A DNA stretch of 64,000 nt from Carettochelys insculpta (GCF_033958435.1 NC_134138.1:193041298-193105297); one strand, 5' to 3'; shown: positions 1 through 14,909, counted from the stretch's first letter. Numbers and translations: made by a program. Notes: generated by a model not told the origin, from the letters alone.

Positions 1-1600
<1,600 letters not shown>

Positions 1601-3042
1601 TAAGGAGAATGGAAACCACAAAATCCACCCTAACCAGCATGAATGATTGCTCTCGGCTTTCCCCCCTTGGGTAATGGTATTAGTGAGACACACTGGCCAC
1701 AAAGAGGTCCTTGTGTAAGCAAGTCTCAAGTGCTGCATGCAGATAAGCTAATTATGCTGTTACCTTGCACAGAGTCAGTCATATACAGCTGATCCTGCAG
1801 ATATGTGAGTGTACACAGATCACCTAATACACTGTTGTAAATTATATCCTTCTTCCTTTTACCCATATAAATAAGTTGTTTCAACTAAATCCCTCTGGCC
1901 CACACAATACCTTGTTTAAATCCAGAAAGTACTGGGTAGCTAGCTGTCAGTAATCATGGATGTTGCAATGCATTATTATTTATTGAATGCCAACAGCAGA
2001 TCATGGCCTCAGGAGATGTTGGGGGGGAAAACGTGCTTGGGGTGGGGGCAAAACCGGATGGGGAAAGAGATGAGGCAGGGTAAGGGCAGAAATAGATGAG
2101 GCAGGACAGACCAGGGGCGGGAAGAGGCTGAGCAGAGCTTTGGGGGAAGGGTGGAGTAGGGGAAATACTCCCCACCAGTGCTGCCCCCTGGCAGAAGGAG
2201 CTCAGCATCTGTCCCAGGCCTCACAGCCCCCTGGGGACGGCTCGAAATAAACAGGGTCTGATCGAGAACCCATTGAAATCAATGGATCCATGCAGCATGC
2301 ATTTATAAGTTGTGAACTTGGACAGTGGCCAAAGGAGTGCTAGGGTAAGGTTCTTCACAAAAACAAATCAGAAGACATGTTCCTGTCATAGAGAACTTAT
2401 CCTTAGGTCTGATGTGACGAGTGAGAGTAACAGACAAAAGGGAACTGGATGGAAAAGGACATTGCTTCAGCTATAGGGTCACACAGTGACTCAATTTAGG
2501 CACAAGTACATTCTGATGGTTTAGATAATTGTGATAATTGATGGAATTCTTATGGGCACTGGGAAAACTACACAATTTTTGGTCAGTGAACTAAAATTTA
2601 TAGGTGCAGTTTATCTAGATTGCAAAATTGTTGGGGCAAGGGTGCCAAACTATTGGGCCTAACACAATGGGGCCATTATCTGCTTGAAGTCTTTGGAAGC
2701 TCATGTCTAAACCGAGTCATTGTGTGATCGTATTGCTGAAGTAATGTCCCTTCTCATCCTATCAGTTCCTCTTTGTTACTCTCACTGGTCACATCATCTC
2801 TAAGTGTAAAATCCCTATCATGGGACCATGTCTTGTTATTTGTTTCGGTGAGGAACTTTGTATGCTATGAAAGAAAATAATAAATATTGACAAGGGTGTA
2901 TTAGTCAGAGAACTGAAGAATGGTGAGTGCATGGAGGATCAGGTCAAGGAGCTAGTCTCAGATATGGGAAAACTACCTGGTTTAAAAAAAAAAGCACAAA
3001 AACAAAAATAGAAAAGGGGGCAGAATGGTTAGTTGTATCAGG

Positions 3043-3724
3043 GGCTACGTCTACACGTGAAGCCAACATCGAAATAGGCTATTTCGATGAATAACGTCTA
3101 CACGTCCTCCAGGGCTGGCAACGTCGATGTTCAACTTCGACTTTGCGCGGCACCACATCGAAATAAGCGCTGCGAGGGTACGTCTACACGCCAAAGTAGC
3201 ACACATCGAAATAAGGGTGCCAGGCACAGCTGCAGACAGGGTCACAGGGCGGACTCAACAGCAAGTCACTCCCTTAAAGGGCCCCTCCCAGACACACTTT
3301 CACTAAACAGCGCAAGATACACAGAGCCGACAACTAGTTGCAGACCCTGTGCCTGCAGCATGGATCCCCAGCTGCCGCAGCAGCAGCCAGAAGCCCTGGG
3401 CTAAGGGCTGCTGCCCACGGTGACCATAGAGCCCCGCAGGGGCTGGAGAGAGAGCATCTCTCAACCCCCCAGCTGATGGCCGCCATGGAGGACCCGGCAA
3501 TTTCGACGTTGCGGGACGCGGATCGTCTACACGGTCCCTACTTCGACATTGAACGTCGAAGTAGGGCGCTATTCCGATCCCCTCATGAGGTTAGCGACTT
3601 TGACGTCTCGCCGCCTAACGTCGAAGTTAACTTCGAAATAGCGCCCGACGTGTGTAGCCGCGACGGGCGCTATTTCGAAGTTAGTGCCGCTACTTCGAAG
3701 CAGCGTGCACGTGTAGACACAGCT
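3043..3724 (+). mobile_element. MITE, shared-end group, subfamily A (copy 1)
   Basis: This non-autonomous element of about 680 bp starts GGCTACGTCTACACGTG and ends with the inverse CACGTGTAGACAC-AGCT. It is flanked by the 3-bp duplication AGG (3040-3042 and 3725-3727). Both arms are dense in TTCGA/TTCGAA half-palindromes. The middle (about 3230-3500) is conserved between copies and includes a CAG-rich stretch after an ATG (about 3360) and a GCCGCCATGG context (3478-3487). Frames of 105 and 151 codons span it, but they overlap on different frames and run into the palindromic arms, so I do not call them genes. The core may be a relic of a parent element's 5' region (inference). Confidence 0.85.
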
Positions 3725-3934
3725 AGGGACAGTCAAGCTGGTAGGAATAAAATACAGATCTTAGCTGTCAGATACTGCTCTCTTGTTTCCTAGAGAAATG
3801 TAAGTAACACTTCAAAGCTTTTGAGTTCCATGGTGCTTTGCAAACTTGCAGGAAGCTTCTCAGCCCATGAAGTGAGGTAGGAAAGTACCGTTACCCACTT
3901 TTTATAACCAAGAAAACAAAGACATAGAGACTTA

Positions 3935-4362
3935 AGCTATGTCTACACTACAGCGATCTTTCAAAAGAAGCCCTTCAGGAAGATCTCTTCTGAAAGAACT
4001 TCTTTCAAAAAAGCGCGTCCACACACAAAAAAGCAGATCTGCTCTTTCAAAATAGAGCATCCACACAGCCCCTGCTCTTTCAAAAGAGCAGGATGGGGAT
4101 CAAAAAATCAGATGTCAAGAGGACTGCTCTTTCAAAATAACCTGTGAAGCATCTACACACGCTTTCTTTGGAAAGAAGCTTTCAAAAGAAGACGATCTTC
4201 CTGAAATGGGAGTGGAGGAGCACTTTCGAAAGGAGCTCCATTTTCTTTCAATTTACTTTTGAAAGAACACTTTTTGTGTGTAGATGCTCTGCGGAATCTT
4301 TCAAAAGAGCCCCGCTTCTTTTGAAAAATCTTTTGAAATAAGTTGCTAGTGTAGATGCAGCC
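3935..4362. mobile_element. MITE, shared-end group, subfamily C (copy 1)
   Basis: Ends are AGCTATGTCTACACTA and TAGTGTAGATGCAGCC, flanked by TTA / TCA (a one-base-diverged 3-bp duplication). The interior is built from CTTTCAAAAGA-type motifs in both orientations. It is non-coding. Confidence 0.7.
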
Positions 4363-6463
4363 TCAGTTAATTACACATACATGGTCATTACTGCAACACT
4401 GGACCAGTAACTAGATGCTTTGGCTCCAAGACACATGCATTAACCAGAAAGCCATTCTTGCCTCCCCCCATACGATAAGCAATCTTGGCCTTCATTTTCA
4501 GAGGTGCTGAACACCCACAGCTCTCCTGGACTTGAAGAGAAGTTGTAGGTGCTCAGCACTTCTGAAACTGAGACCTTGAGAGTTTATCATCTTCCCAACA
4601 AGTTAAAAAGTATGTTTTCCTATATGATGTGTGGTGTGGGGGCACTTTAATTAGGGCTGGTTTAATTTGGAGAGTTTTACTACATTCTATTTTATAACAC
4701 AAATAACTAAAATTGACACATGGGAATAGTGCGCCTGACTGAAAAGAGAGGCTAGGGTGCAGCCAGGGTCTGCATGGTGAAGTCTATTTAACAATCCCCC
4801 ATCCCCAAAAGCCCCTGATCAATATTTCTCCCACCCACACTCAACAATCTTTCCGAGTTCACTCCCAGGCTCTCTCCCAGCAATCTTCCATCTCCCTCAG
4901 CTCTTTCATTACCCAGGACTGCCCCCAGCCTTTGCAATGCTGCTGAGGATTGCAGTAAATATGGTTCTGTAGTGTAATTTAAATGAATTATAATTCAGAG
5001 TTCTGTATTAATATGCCTAGCATGGAATGTATTTGTTAAAAAAAAACAAAAAAAAACCCAACAACAAAAAATTTGAATCTTTTTTGTTGTCTTTATTGTT
5101 ACAGACATATTTTCTGACAGGTATTTTGAGTACACTACCAAAATATTTGAAACTGGCAAAGTTATATTGTTGTTTTGATACCTGAAATATGCAGCATTTT
5201 AAAATATTGTGCACAGAATTTTTAGTACAGCATTTTTAATGTTCTGGTACAGAATCTCCCTGGAGTAGATAGAGGTAGGTCTTATCCTTATTTTATAGGT
5301 GCGGAAACTGAAGCACAGAAACATCAACATGATCAGCTCATTTAAGAAAATGGAGCAGCACAAAGTTTTGTCCTCCTTAGGTAGCACATAGTTGATATGA
5401 TATGGCAAGAAGTGCATTCTAGTGACCTAGGAAAGAAACAGTGACTTGCTCAGTCACACAGCAATCCCTTCCCAAAGCCAAGAGGAGAATCCAGGTCACC
5501 TGACTTCTAGTTTTGCGACTTAACCACCCGAGCACCTTTCTAACCTGTGAATAACCCTGACTTCATCTGGCTTCTTGCTTCTTTAGCCTTTTGTACTCTG
5601 CTGCTTCCTTCCTTCAATCTGTATTTGCAAAGTTTTCCTGAGTAAAGTACAGTAGCCCATTTATTGTCAGTGTCTAATGGTGACAAAGCTATGTTTCTCC
5701 ACAGGATACTTTTGTAGATTCTTAAACTTTAGGGAATTATTAGATTTAATGACTGCTCTTAGTTATTTTAGGTAGCATAGTGCTACATGCACTTTTTAAG
5801 GACAAAACACAGTTTTCAATTTTTAACGGAGAGCAGGAAATTATTACTATAAATGAAAAAAAACCCTTCAAATGAAAGCAATTATTTCCCGCATTCTTTT
5901 TTGTACAAACTAATGTATTTTAAAGTACTTTTAAATTAAAACATATCCTGTTTTTTAAAAAAGGAATAAGATAGATTGTATATAGGAAGCTTTCTCTTTT
6001 TTCTCCCCTCGTACCCACTCAGTCCATGAAATAGGTGCAGGCCTAAAAGCCAAGAACATTGTTTTCATCCCTACAATGTATATGGCAGGATTATTAAACA
6101 GGTCCTTTTATGCAGCTTTTCAGTAATAAAGGAGAAAGAGGGGTAGGTGGAGTGGGTAGGATGGGCAGTGTTATTTTTCTTCCCTCTCAGAGCACTTCCA
6201 GTATTCTAAAGGAGCAAGAAGGAAAAAAATATTCTCAATTTTCTGAGCCACAGTAGGCTGATGGGCAGATCTCAACTCTTGATTGAAGTCAATGATGCTG
6301 TGTCAGTTTACACCAGTTAAGAATTTTCCTCGAATATCATGATTATGGAGAATGCTAAAGTAACAGCAGCCTGCTGTAATACATCAGAATGCAGTAGCAC
6401 TCTAGATGAAAAATGTGAAACTCACAGCACCTCTATATTTACCCAGGGATCAACACTTCAGAG

Positions 6464-6691
6464 GTTGATTTTCCAGGGTTTGATTTAGCATGTCTAGTAC
6501 GGACACGTTAAATCAAATGTTGTGAGGAGTAAGGGAAGTCGATGGTAGCATTTCTCCTTTCAACCTCCCACTGCAAGGATGACACCAAAGTTTGAAATTG
6601 AATTGAAAGTAGATTGACTCCAGCTACACAAATCTATGTGGCTGGATTTGCTTATCTTATTTAAAACTTATCGCCTAGTGTAGACCTGGCT
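6464..6691. mobile_element. MITE fragment, shared-end group
   Basis: The right end reads CTAGTGTAGACCTGGC, a diverged version of the common terminus. The interior has palindromic GATTTAGCATGTCTAG / CACGTTAAATC segments. The left end is eroded, so the start is approximate. Confidence 0.4.
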
Positions 6692-7075
6692 TCACTGGAG
6701 GCTGAGCTATAACAGGCAGATTAGTTCTCCACACCCTCCTGCAGTCCACAAGATCAAAAGAGACAATTGTGATTATCTATGCTGACTTCCCATATGGCAC
6801 AAGCCACACAACTTCCCAAAAACAATTCTTAGAGCAGGTCTTTTAGAAAACATCTGGTCTTGATATAAAAATTGTCAGTGATGGAGAGTCCACCATGACC
6901 ATTGGTAAATTTCTCCAGTGGTTAATAACTCTCATCATCACAACTATATGCCTTATTTCCAGCCTGAGTTTGTCTAGCTTCAACTTCCAGTTATTGGATC
7001 ATATTACTTACTCCTTTCTCTGGTAGACTGAAGAGCCCATGAATGACTACTTGTTCCCCACACCAATACTTACAG

Positions 7076-7451
7076 GCTGTGTCTACACGTGCCACTTCTT
7101 CTGAAAGCGGCACGCTAATGAGCTATCCGGAAGATGCTATTGAGGCACGGATGCAAGTTTTCCATGCCTCATTAGCATATTTGCATGGAACCTCTTCCGG
7201 ACTCCGAAGTACACATGCAGACTTGTGGCCCGCGGGGATCTTCCTGAAGGGAACTATCCTTCCAGAAGATCCCCGCTGGCTGCGCCGCTGCATGTGTACT
7301 TTGGAGTCCAAAAGGGCTTCTTCGGACTCTGAACCACATGCCGATATACTAATGAGGCATGGAAAATGTGCATCCACGCCTCATTAGCATCTTCTGGATA
7401 GCTCACTAGTGTGCTGCTTCTGGAAGAAGCGGCATGTCATAGGCATAGGCA
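7076..7451. mobile_element. MITE inserted in antisense CR1
   Basis: It begins GGCTGTGTCTACACGTGCCACTTC and ends in a diverged inverse (GAAGCGGCATGTCATAGGC). The arms mirror each other around a GC-rich centre (ATCTTCCTGAAGG / CCAGAAGATCCCCGC), with repeated CTAATGAG/CTCATTAGCAT motifs. The surrounding CR1 sequence resumes on both sides, so insertion followed the CR1. Borders are approximate. Confidence 0.6.
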
Positions 7452-7785
7452 ATAATTAAGTCACTTCTTTACTTTTTCTTCGTTAAGCTAACTTAGTTGA
7501 ACTCTTTTGAGTTTAGTGCTGTAAGGCATACTTTCAAAACCTTCAGTTATTCTCATGGCTCTGCTCTGTTCCCTTCCGATTTATAAACATCCTCCTTGGA
7601 CTGTGGACAGCAGAACTGGACATGGTATTTCAGCTGTGGTCACATCAGTGACAAAATATAGATGCAAATTAACTTCTCTACCCCTTTTCAAGATTCTTCA
7701 GTTTATGCAGCTCAGGACTACATGAACGCTTTTGACCACAGCATTACACTGCTAACTCACGTTCAGCTGATTAGCCAGCATGGCT

Positions 7786-7954
7786 TCCAAAGGGTAGATG
7801 CTCTGGGTGGCCCTCTGTCAACAGAGAGGGCTTCCGGTTCACTGGGCTGCCCTGTTTGCAGAGCTTCTGGTTGGCTGTTCTGTCAACAGAGGGCGTTGAC
7901 AAGGGCAGCCTCTATTAGATGTGGACGTGTTCTGTAGACAGAAGATGTGTGGGG
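7786..7954. mobile_element. MITE fragment, subfamily D-like
   Basis: It contains CTGTCAACAGAG twice and GTTGACA, the motif of subfamily D (compare 14494-14906 and 50845-51212), plus GCTTCTGGTTGGCTGTT, which also occurs inside 14494-14906. The canonical end is not preserved. It splits the antisense CR1. Confidence 0.5.
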
Positions 7955-9428
7955 AAGTATCAGTTGATAGTGACTTCATCTGATGTCTTACTTGTAACAT
8001 TCCTGCTAATACATCCCAGGTGTGATCTTCACTTTTTTTTGTTGCTATGTTACATTTTTGATTCATATTTAGCTTGTGGTCCACTACGAACCCCAGATTC
8101 CTTTCCACAGAATTCCTTCATAGACAGTCGTTTCTCATTTTGTATGTGTGCATATGGACACTGAAATAGTAGGGTCTATTTTTATTAAATAAATGTGCTC
8201 CAGTCATGCAGATTTCCATACTGCAGCTAAGTAGGAAAGATTTTATATATCTTTATGAATAATTGGAGCATGCTCAAGGTATGAGCATTGGGCTCTAAAC
8301 CCATAGACAATTGGGAACATGGGAAAACTTTTTTTTCCACTTCTGCTAGAATGTTATTTTTTTACAAAGACATGCACTTCTCAGACAAAACACTTACAGG
8401 TAGTGTTAAATAAACAGCTATTTATTAACTTAAAGCATTATAATTATTTTTTTAAATCCCAAACATTTGAAAGTCCGGAAATCTAAAGTTAAGTTTTTAA
8501 AAAATTGTAAAGTCAAGAAATTAATACACCAATATTTAAAAAACCATTCACAGCAGAAAGTCTGGAAATATTCAGTTAAAACTCCAATACCAGCCTCCAA
8601 TCTGTCTTCTCACCTTTCCCTATGTTCTACTTATTGGTGGTAGAACATAAATTTCCACATGAAGGAAATTAAACTTCCCTATGTTGTGTATGAATTATAA
8701 CAGTATAGCCACATGTTGTACAAACCCACATTCTAGCCTGTATCAGGTAAAAAGCGTTCCCAGGTCTGCTTTATGAGGGTGTTTAAGTTGTTTGGGGACT
8801 TTTAGATTGTAAACTGTTTGTGACAGGAACTACCATATATTATTTGTCTTTACAGTGTCTAGACAAAGAAGTCCCTAATCTGGTTAGCATCTAGGTAATA
8901 TTACAATAGAAATGGTAAATAATAGGAGTAACGTAAAGTCAGTATATAACTTTTCAAAAGGGCTGAGTAACAGCTGGTGGGTCCTTAGCACTTCTGAAAA
9001 AAAATAGGCCACCTGTTTAGTTGTTTAAATATAGTGTTGGGCATCTAATTTAGGAACAAACCTTGATTAAAGATCAAACCTCGATCCCACTATGTAAAGT
9101 TTTAAGAACGATACAAAGAACATCAAAAACAGCAAAGCATGTTTCAAGGCATATGGCGTACATGTAACTCTTACTATTTTATGAGGGAAAATAGGACACC
9201 AGGGCAACGTGAAAAATCCTGGTAGAAAAATGCAATTAAGATGTGCTCCTTAAAAGGGAGTGAAAAGAAAAGAAACAAAAAAATGCAAGTCCTGACAAAA
9301 TAATTCACACTTAAAACTATTACTCTGCTTTGTAGTAGAAGGATTTATACCTGGGAGGGAGACCTCTTATAAAGGGAATGCTCTCTTGTTGGGGGCTTCC
9401 ACTATGTTAGACGCTGTATAAAGACATA

Positions 9429-9881
9429 CAGTAAATCCTCGATTTTACAGACCCCAATTTAGCGGACTTTGGGAATAATGGATGTCTGCCAGCTCACCAT
9501 TGTTCCCAAAGTCCACTAAATCCACCAGCATCCCCCCAAAGAAAGCACGTAAGGCAACTCACCAGAGCCTCCACCTCAGTTGGAGGAGCCACCATGGCTG
9601 GAGATGCTGTTTCTTCCAGCCACCAGGGATGGAACCTCCACTGCAGCCTGGTCCATCGCTGAAGCCACTGTGCGCTCTGGGGCATGTACGTGGGCAGATG
9701 GCATTCGTGTACACACCCAACCCTGGTGGGAGAAGTGTGTGGCAGCTCCGGCAGTAGCGGCTCCAGTGGCTCTGGTGAGTCACTGGCAGGGGGTGCTATG
9801 TAAACCCTCATATTTAATAGACTTAGGGGTTTAACGGACACCCCTTTCCCCCCATTAGTCCATGGGATGAAGGGTTTACTG
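9429..9881. mobile_element. Tigger/pogo-like MITE (CAGTAAATCCTCG ends), copy 1
   Basis: The left terminus CAGTAAATCCTCGATTTTA and the right terminus GATGAAGGGTTTACTG are inverted repeats, flanked by TA on both sides (9427-9428, 9882-9883). TA target duplications and the CCTCGATT-type end fit the Tc1/mariner superfamily, Tigger/pogo branch. The interior holds a GC-rich segment with overlapping frames on both strands and no transposase motif. A related copy lies at 35569-36285. Confidence 0.65.
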
Positions 9882-11079
9882 TAGTAAGAGACAGCTCCTA
9901 CCTCAAAGAGCTGTTAAGGAAGGAGAAAGAGACACGGAGAAATGTAGTAACTTACCCGAGCTCACCCAGCAAATCAGTTGCAGAACCAGAACCCGTCTCC
10001 TGACTCTCACCCCAGTGCACTATAGACTTTACCATACTGCTTCCATCCAGAGAAGCCTGGAGTAAGACAGCCAGTGACCTAGCATAGCTCCATGCAGGGC
10101 TATGGCAATGTAAAGTAGGTTAATAGAACATTATTCATGGCTCAGTGAGATGGCTGCATAGAGTTAAATGGAGTGGTAAGGGTCTCATTTTCTTTAAGAA
10201 GGCAATGAAAATTAGGAAAGGAGATGGCACAACTTTGGTCAGGATGAAAGGCAACTGTAGAGAGCGGTAGGGACTATTTCCCCTGAGAACTTAAGTATAG
10301 AACACTGAGAACAATTGTAGGGTTTTCACTATAAACAATAGTTATTTTAGAATATCGTGTATATTGTGTCAGGGTTAGGCCAGAGGGCTCCGTCAAAATG
10401 AGAGAAAGGCAGCCCAAAAGGTGTAAACAACCTGCTAAATAGAAGCAGAGGGTAGTAGGGCAATTAGAAGCAGCTGGGAGGGAGCTGGCTCTGGCAAATT
10501 GGGGCCAGCTGACTCCACTGCTGGCTTGGTGAAGGCCTTCAAAAAAAAAAAAAGCCTTCCACAGTTGTAAGGTGGGGAAGAGTGGGTAAATGAGAAAAGT
10601 GTAGGAGAGACAGAGAACAAAAGTCTGAGAGGGAGTTATACCAAATCCAGCACAGAAACAGCAAGGTAGGAAGTCTCAGAAGGAGAGGCTGGGCTCCTTA
10701 CCACAGGGACTCTTTGTAAGCCCCAACCCCTGGGGGAAAGGGCCAAGATATTGACCTAAGGAGTGGCCTGGGTAAGAGGGGCGGTTGCCACAGTATGAGC
10801 CCCCCAACACCCTTAGTCCTCAGAAATTCCAGGAAGACAGAATAATCAATGGAATGTTCATTTTCCATCTTTCAGAACCCTAAAAATAAACACAAGGATG
10901 GGGCTGGAATGGAAACCACAAAAACATTCAGTACAGTACTGGGGGCTTCACATAGAGCTTTCAGATTTTATGTGTTCAAAGTTCAAAAAGTAGCTACAAA
11001 AGACTTCACAAATGTCTTCACAAAGCATTCTGCCTCTTTCTTCTGTTCTTTCACTTGCAGCTCACTTGCTGGTTTTATT

Positions 11080-11789
11080 GGCTACGTCTACACGTGAAGC
11101 CTACATCGAAATAGCTTATTTCGATGTAGCAACATCGAAATAGGCTATTCGATGAATAACGTCTACACGTCCTCCAGGGCTGGCAACGTCGATGTTCAAC
11201 TACGACGTTGCGCGGCACCACATCGAAATAGGCGCTGCAAGGGAAAGTCTACATGCCAAAGTAGCACACATCGAAATAAGGGTGCCAGGCACAGCTGCAG
11301 ACAGGGTCACAGGGCAGACTCAACAGCAAGCCGCTCCCTTAAAGGGCCCCTCCCAGACACAGTTGCACTAAACAACACAAAATACACAGAGCTGACAACT
11401 GGTTGCAGACCCTGTGCCTGCAGCATGGATCTCCAGCTGCTGCAGCAGCAGCCAAAAGCCCTGGGCTAAGGGCTGCTGCCCACGGTGACCATAGAGCCCC
11501 GCAGGGGCTCGAGAGAGAGCGTCTCTCAACCCCTCAGCTGATGGTCGCCATGGCGGACCCCGCTATTTCGAAGTTGCGGGACGCGCAACGACTACACAGT
11601 CCCTACTTCGACGTGGAACGTCGAAGTAGGGCGCTATTCCTATCCCCTCATGGGGTTAGCGACTTCGACGTCTCGCCTCCTAAAGTCGAAGTTAACTTTG
11701 AAATAGCGCCCGGCGCATGTAGCCGTGACAGGCGCTATTTCGAAGTTAGTGCCGCTACTTCGAAGTAGCGTGCACGTGTAGACACGGCT
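11080..11789 (+). mobile_element. MITE, shared-end group, subfamily A (copy 2)
   Basis: Same structure as 3043-3724: GGCTACGTCTACACGTG start, TTCGAAGTAGC...CACGTGTAGACACGGCT end, and an exact 3-bp duplication ATT (11077-11079 / 11790-11792). The core (CAGCAGCAGCC, CCCGCAGGGGCT, AGCTGATGG) is nearly identical to copy 1, implying a fairly recent burst. The extra palindrome near 11105-11145 shows that copies differ in arm length. Confidence 0.88.
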
Positions 11790-13919
11790 ATTGAGTCATT
11801 ATTCTCATAGGCAGATATCTCACAGGAGTGTCATTTTGTTGCAAATAGTTATTAACACTCATTCCAAGCTGACAAATGAGAATTACAGCAGGAAGGCTTG
11901 TAAACTTAAAATTACATCTCTGCCTGAAATATAACAGTTTATACTATTTTATCTCCCTAAGGTGAGTCTGGATTTAATTCTAAGTTCAAAAATTCATTTT
12001 AGAAAGGTTTGTGGAGCTTTTCCATTCAACCCACCAAATACCACTCCAAATCTTCATGTGTAAAAAAAGGAATTTCAAAAATTAAACTGATAATGACCTA
12101 AAAAGCACAAGTGTGACCTCACTCAAAACCAAAGTCATACGCTTATGCACACAACAGGTAAAACAAAGGCAATGGTAGTGCACATTGCCCTGCACTATAT
12201 GCCCCATCCTAAAAGAGGAGCCAATTTTGAGAGTGAAATGGTCTCAGTGGGATTTGAATCCTTGACACTTACTTGCTGAAATTACCACCAATTGTAAGGT
12301 GTGGGCTTTTTTATTTATGTGGACATCTATTTAATAGGAACTGAACTGTGACCACCTACTAAGACACAGCTTTACTATCAGGTGGTAACAACTTTTGGTC
12401 TCTAATGATCTGTGAAATAGTGATCAAGAGGTGAAAGGATCCCTATAATATTGCTAAATGTAGCGTTCAGTTATGTGTGCATGTGGTAGACGGATGTGTC
12501 AGGAAATCAGTGACTTTTTCTATTTAAAAGTAAATCTGTCATTCAGGCTGTTATTTTTTCTGTGCTGGCTGCCAGTATCTAATCTAAGAAATTCCCAAAG
12601 GCGCATGAGGCACCAAATAAATATGTCAAATATTTTCTTTCCAAAAATAGGACTTAAACTTTTCACTTGGCCCTCACAGCATGTTAGTTGTTGTTGTCTA
12701 GGAGGTTGAGGTGAAACCATTTTTATAGCTCTACTGCTGTCTGGCTTCACTGCTCAGAAAGGTCTTGCCTTGTGTCCTAAAAGCTGTAAGGTTTGGGATC
12801 ATCCTGATCTTTGTTGTCAGGGAATACTGAGGCTAATGACACCCCAAATGACAACACTCTGGCTCCAGCACTTGAATTTCACCCTTGGGACTCACAGCTG
12901 CAGTGTCCTTCATGATCGGTGTTACCCTGTGTCACAGAATCAATGTTGATCCCTGAGATAAATCAGACCTAGACCTCTCAGGGATTTAAAGATTAGGACA
13001 ACACCTTGAACAGAATACTGAACTGGCAGTTTAGAGGGCAAAACATGTGAAGTAGGAGACCCTCCCAAGGCAAGATTTTACGACGTAGGTCAGCAATGGA
13101 CTGACATGTTCCCTGCTGGCTTTCTCTATTAAGAAAGACTTTTTGCTCATGATGGCCCAATTTGTCCTGATAAATTCACATCATGAGGTGCCTTGCTCCC
13201 ACACCCCACCACCTGCGTTCACTGTAAGCTGCGCTGGCAGCCACCCAGGAGAAATTCAGGGGCCACCCACCTGATTAGCAGAGCACCTGCAGCCGCCCAC
13301 ATTGGGCAGCCTGTGTTTGCGTTGGTGGGGCACATCCACACGTACCTTGGTGCACATACCAAAATGTATTCTGGCCATGGGATGAAAGAGCTTACATGGA
13401 ACCCTGCCCCCAACCAGGGAATTCAGGTCTTTTAATAAAAAATCCAAGGTGGAAAGATCAATGCTGTTGACACTTCTGAGTGGTTGAATTTCCCAGCTTT
13501 GGAATGGTTTGTGGGAGAAACAGGACAATGAATGTGGGTGCTCCACATCTGACAAATAGAGAAGTGTTCTTTCAGAAGCTTGTGTAGGACTAACCATCCC
13601 AGTCCCCAAAGTTAGGGTCAAGTCAGCAGATGGCACATGCTGCATCCTCTGACTAGAAGTAAGATTGCCCCCATTCTGATAGCTTTACTCTGTTGCCATC
13701 CTGGATGGAGCCATATTGGATGTCAAGAAATGTATTTCTCAGTATAAGACTGAGAGCATAATAGGAAAAACTGGCAGATAAGTAACGCTTCTTTTGACAA
13801 CCTGCTTTTCAACATCATCATAGCTATTCATGGCATCCTACATACAGAAGTCCTCTTTGTGCAACACACACATGCCTGTTCATGTAAAACATGTCTACAC
13901 TGCTATTAAGGCTCCCTGG

Positions 13920-14225
13920 GGCTATGTCTATACGGCTGGTGCTATTTCAGGATACAGTGGTACCCCAAAATAGCTGCCCGCATCTAAGAAATCCACCTGT
14001 TGTCTCGAAACAGTTTTTGAGATAACGGGTGCACTATTACGGCATCCCTGTACACCTCATTGCAGGAGAAGTACAGGAGTACCTCGAAATAACACTTTAT
14101 TTTGGCATGTCAGTGCCACATGCTGAAATAGCCTATTTCGAAATCGACTCGAAATAAGCTATGCAATTTGTGTAGTGCAAATTGTGTAGCTTATTTCAAG
14201 GTTAGGGCACTGTGTAGACATAGCC
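13920..14225. mobile_element. MITE, shared-end group, subfamily E
   Basis: Ends are GGCTATGTCTATACGG and GTGTAGACATAGCC, flanked by an exact TGG duplication (13917-13919 / 14226-14228). The interior has CTATTTCGAAAT and ATAGCTTATTTC palindromes. It is non-coding. Confidence 0.75.
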
Positions 14226-14379
14226 TGGCTGTCCTGTGCCAGCTGACTCAGGTTTGTGGGACTTCAGCACAGGGCCTGTTTAATTATGAAGTAGTCATTT
14301 TGGTTCAGGGTAGGGCCTGGACTCTAGGATTCTGCAATATGGGAGGGCCCCAGACCTAGGGCTGTTTCTCAAGCCTAAC

Positions 14380-14490
14380 TGTCTACACTGCAATTAAATG
14401 GCTGCTTTGTCCGCCCTGCAAGCCCCATCCAGATGGCATGGGACAGTCAGGCTATGTCTACAGCTTTTTAACTGCAGTGTAGACATACAG
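14380..14490. repeat. Small inverted repeat with TGTCTACACTGCA ends
   Basis: CTGTCTACACTGCAATTAAA at the left is mirrored by TTTTAACTGCAGTGTAGACATAC at the right. The motif is shared with 18779-19012 and with the GTCTACACTGC stretch near 62000. It is probably a short non-autonomous DNA transposon. It lies directly beside the next MITE at 14494. Confidence 0.5.
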
Positions 14491-14493
14491 TAA

Positions 14494-14906
14494 AGCTATG
14501 GCTACACTAGAGGGTTTTGTTGGCAAAATGGTTGTTTTACCAACAAAACCCATGGAGCGTCCAGATTCCCAAGGTGTTCAGTACTTTTGTCAACAGCTGT
14601 TCCACACTCACCATGAGGAATAATGCCTCTGTGGACAGATCTGTTGACAGAAAGCTGGTCTAAATATTCTGGGGGCCCCTCAGTCAGCAGACAGAGTCTG
14701 GGAAACTGGGCAGCCTTGTCTGCTGAGCTTCTGGTTGGCTGTTTTGCCAGTAGAGCACCTGAGGAGTCTGTCCATTCTCTGTTGACAGAGCAGATCACTC
14801 TTGCGATCAGCTTGGCAGTTTGGCTGCGATCTCTCAACAAAAGTTTTATTGGGAGATGTCTTCCAGCAAAATCATCTGTCAGCAAAGCGGTATTCTAGAC
14901 ATAGCC
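14494..14906. mobile_element. MITE, shared-end group, subfamily D (copy 1)
   Basis: The left end AGCTATGGCTACACTAG is followed by a GTTTTGTTGGCAAAA palindrome, and the right end is TCTAGACATAGCC. The interior has several GTTGACAGA / CTGTCAACA motifs. The right flank TTA (14907-14909) is shared with the neighbouring element at 14910. Frames on either strand are by-products of the palindromic arms. Confidence 0.7.
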
Positions 14907-14909
14907 TTA

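Larger units (their letters stand above)
6838..8215 (-). mobile_element. CR1-like LINE fragment, antisense, with two MITE insertions
   Basis: The blocks 6838-7075, 7452-7785 and 7955-8215 read continuously as a familiar amniote CR1-type LINE in antisense: TAGCTTCAACTTCCAG, CTGGACATGGTATT, CACAGCATTACACTG, TTAGCTTGTGGTCCACTA and similar landmarks occur in the expected order. The reading frame is destroyed. It is interrupted by a MITE at about 7076-7451 and by a shorter one at about 7786-7954. The family assignment is from memory of CR1 consensus features, not a search. Confidence 0.6.

Noticed and set aside
3087..3793. Frames of 105 and 151 codons, repeated at 11152-11768 and 16130-16746
   Set aside because: They overlap in different frames, run through palindromic MITE arms and recur only because the MITE is repeated.
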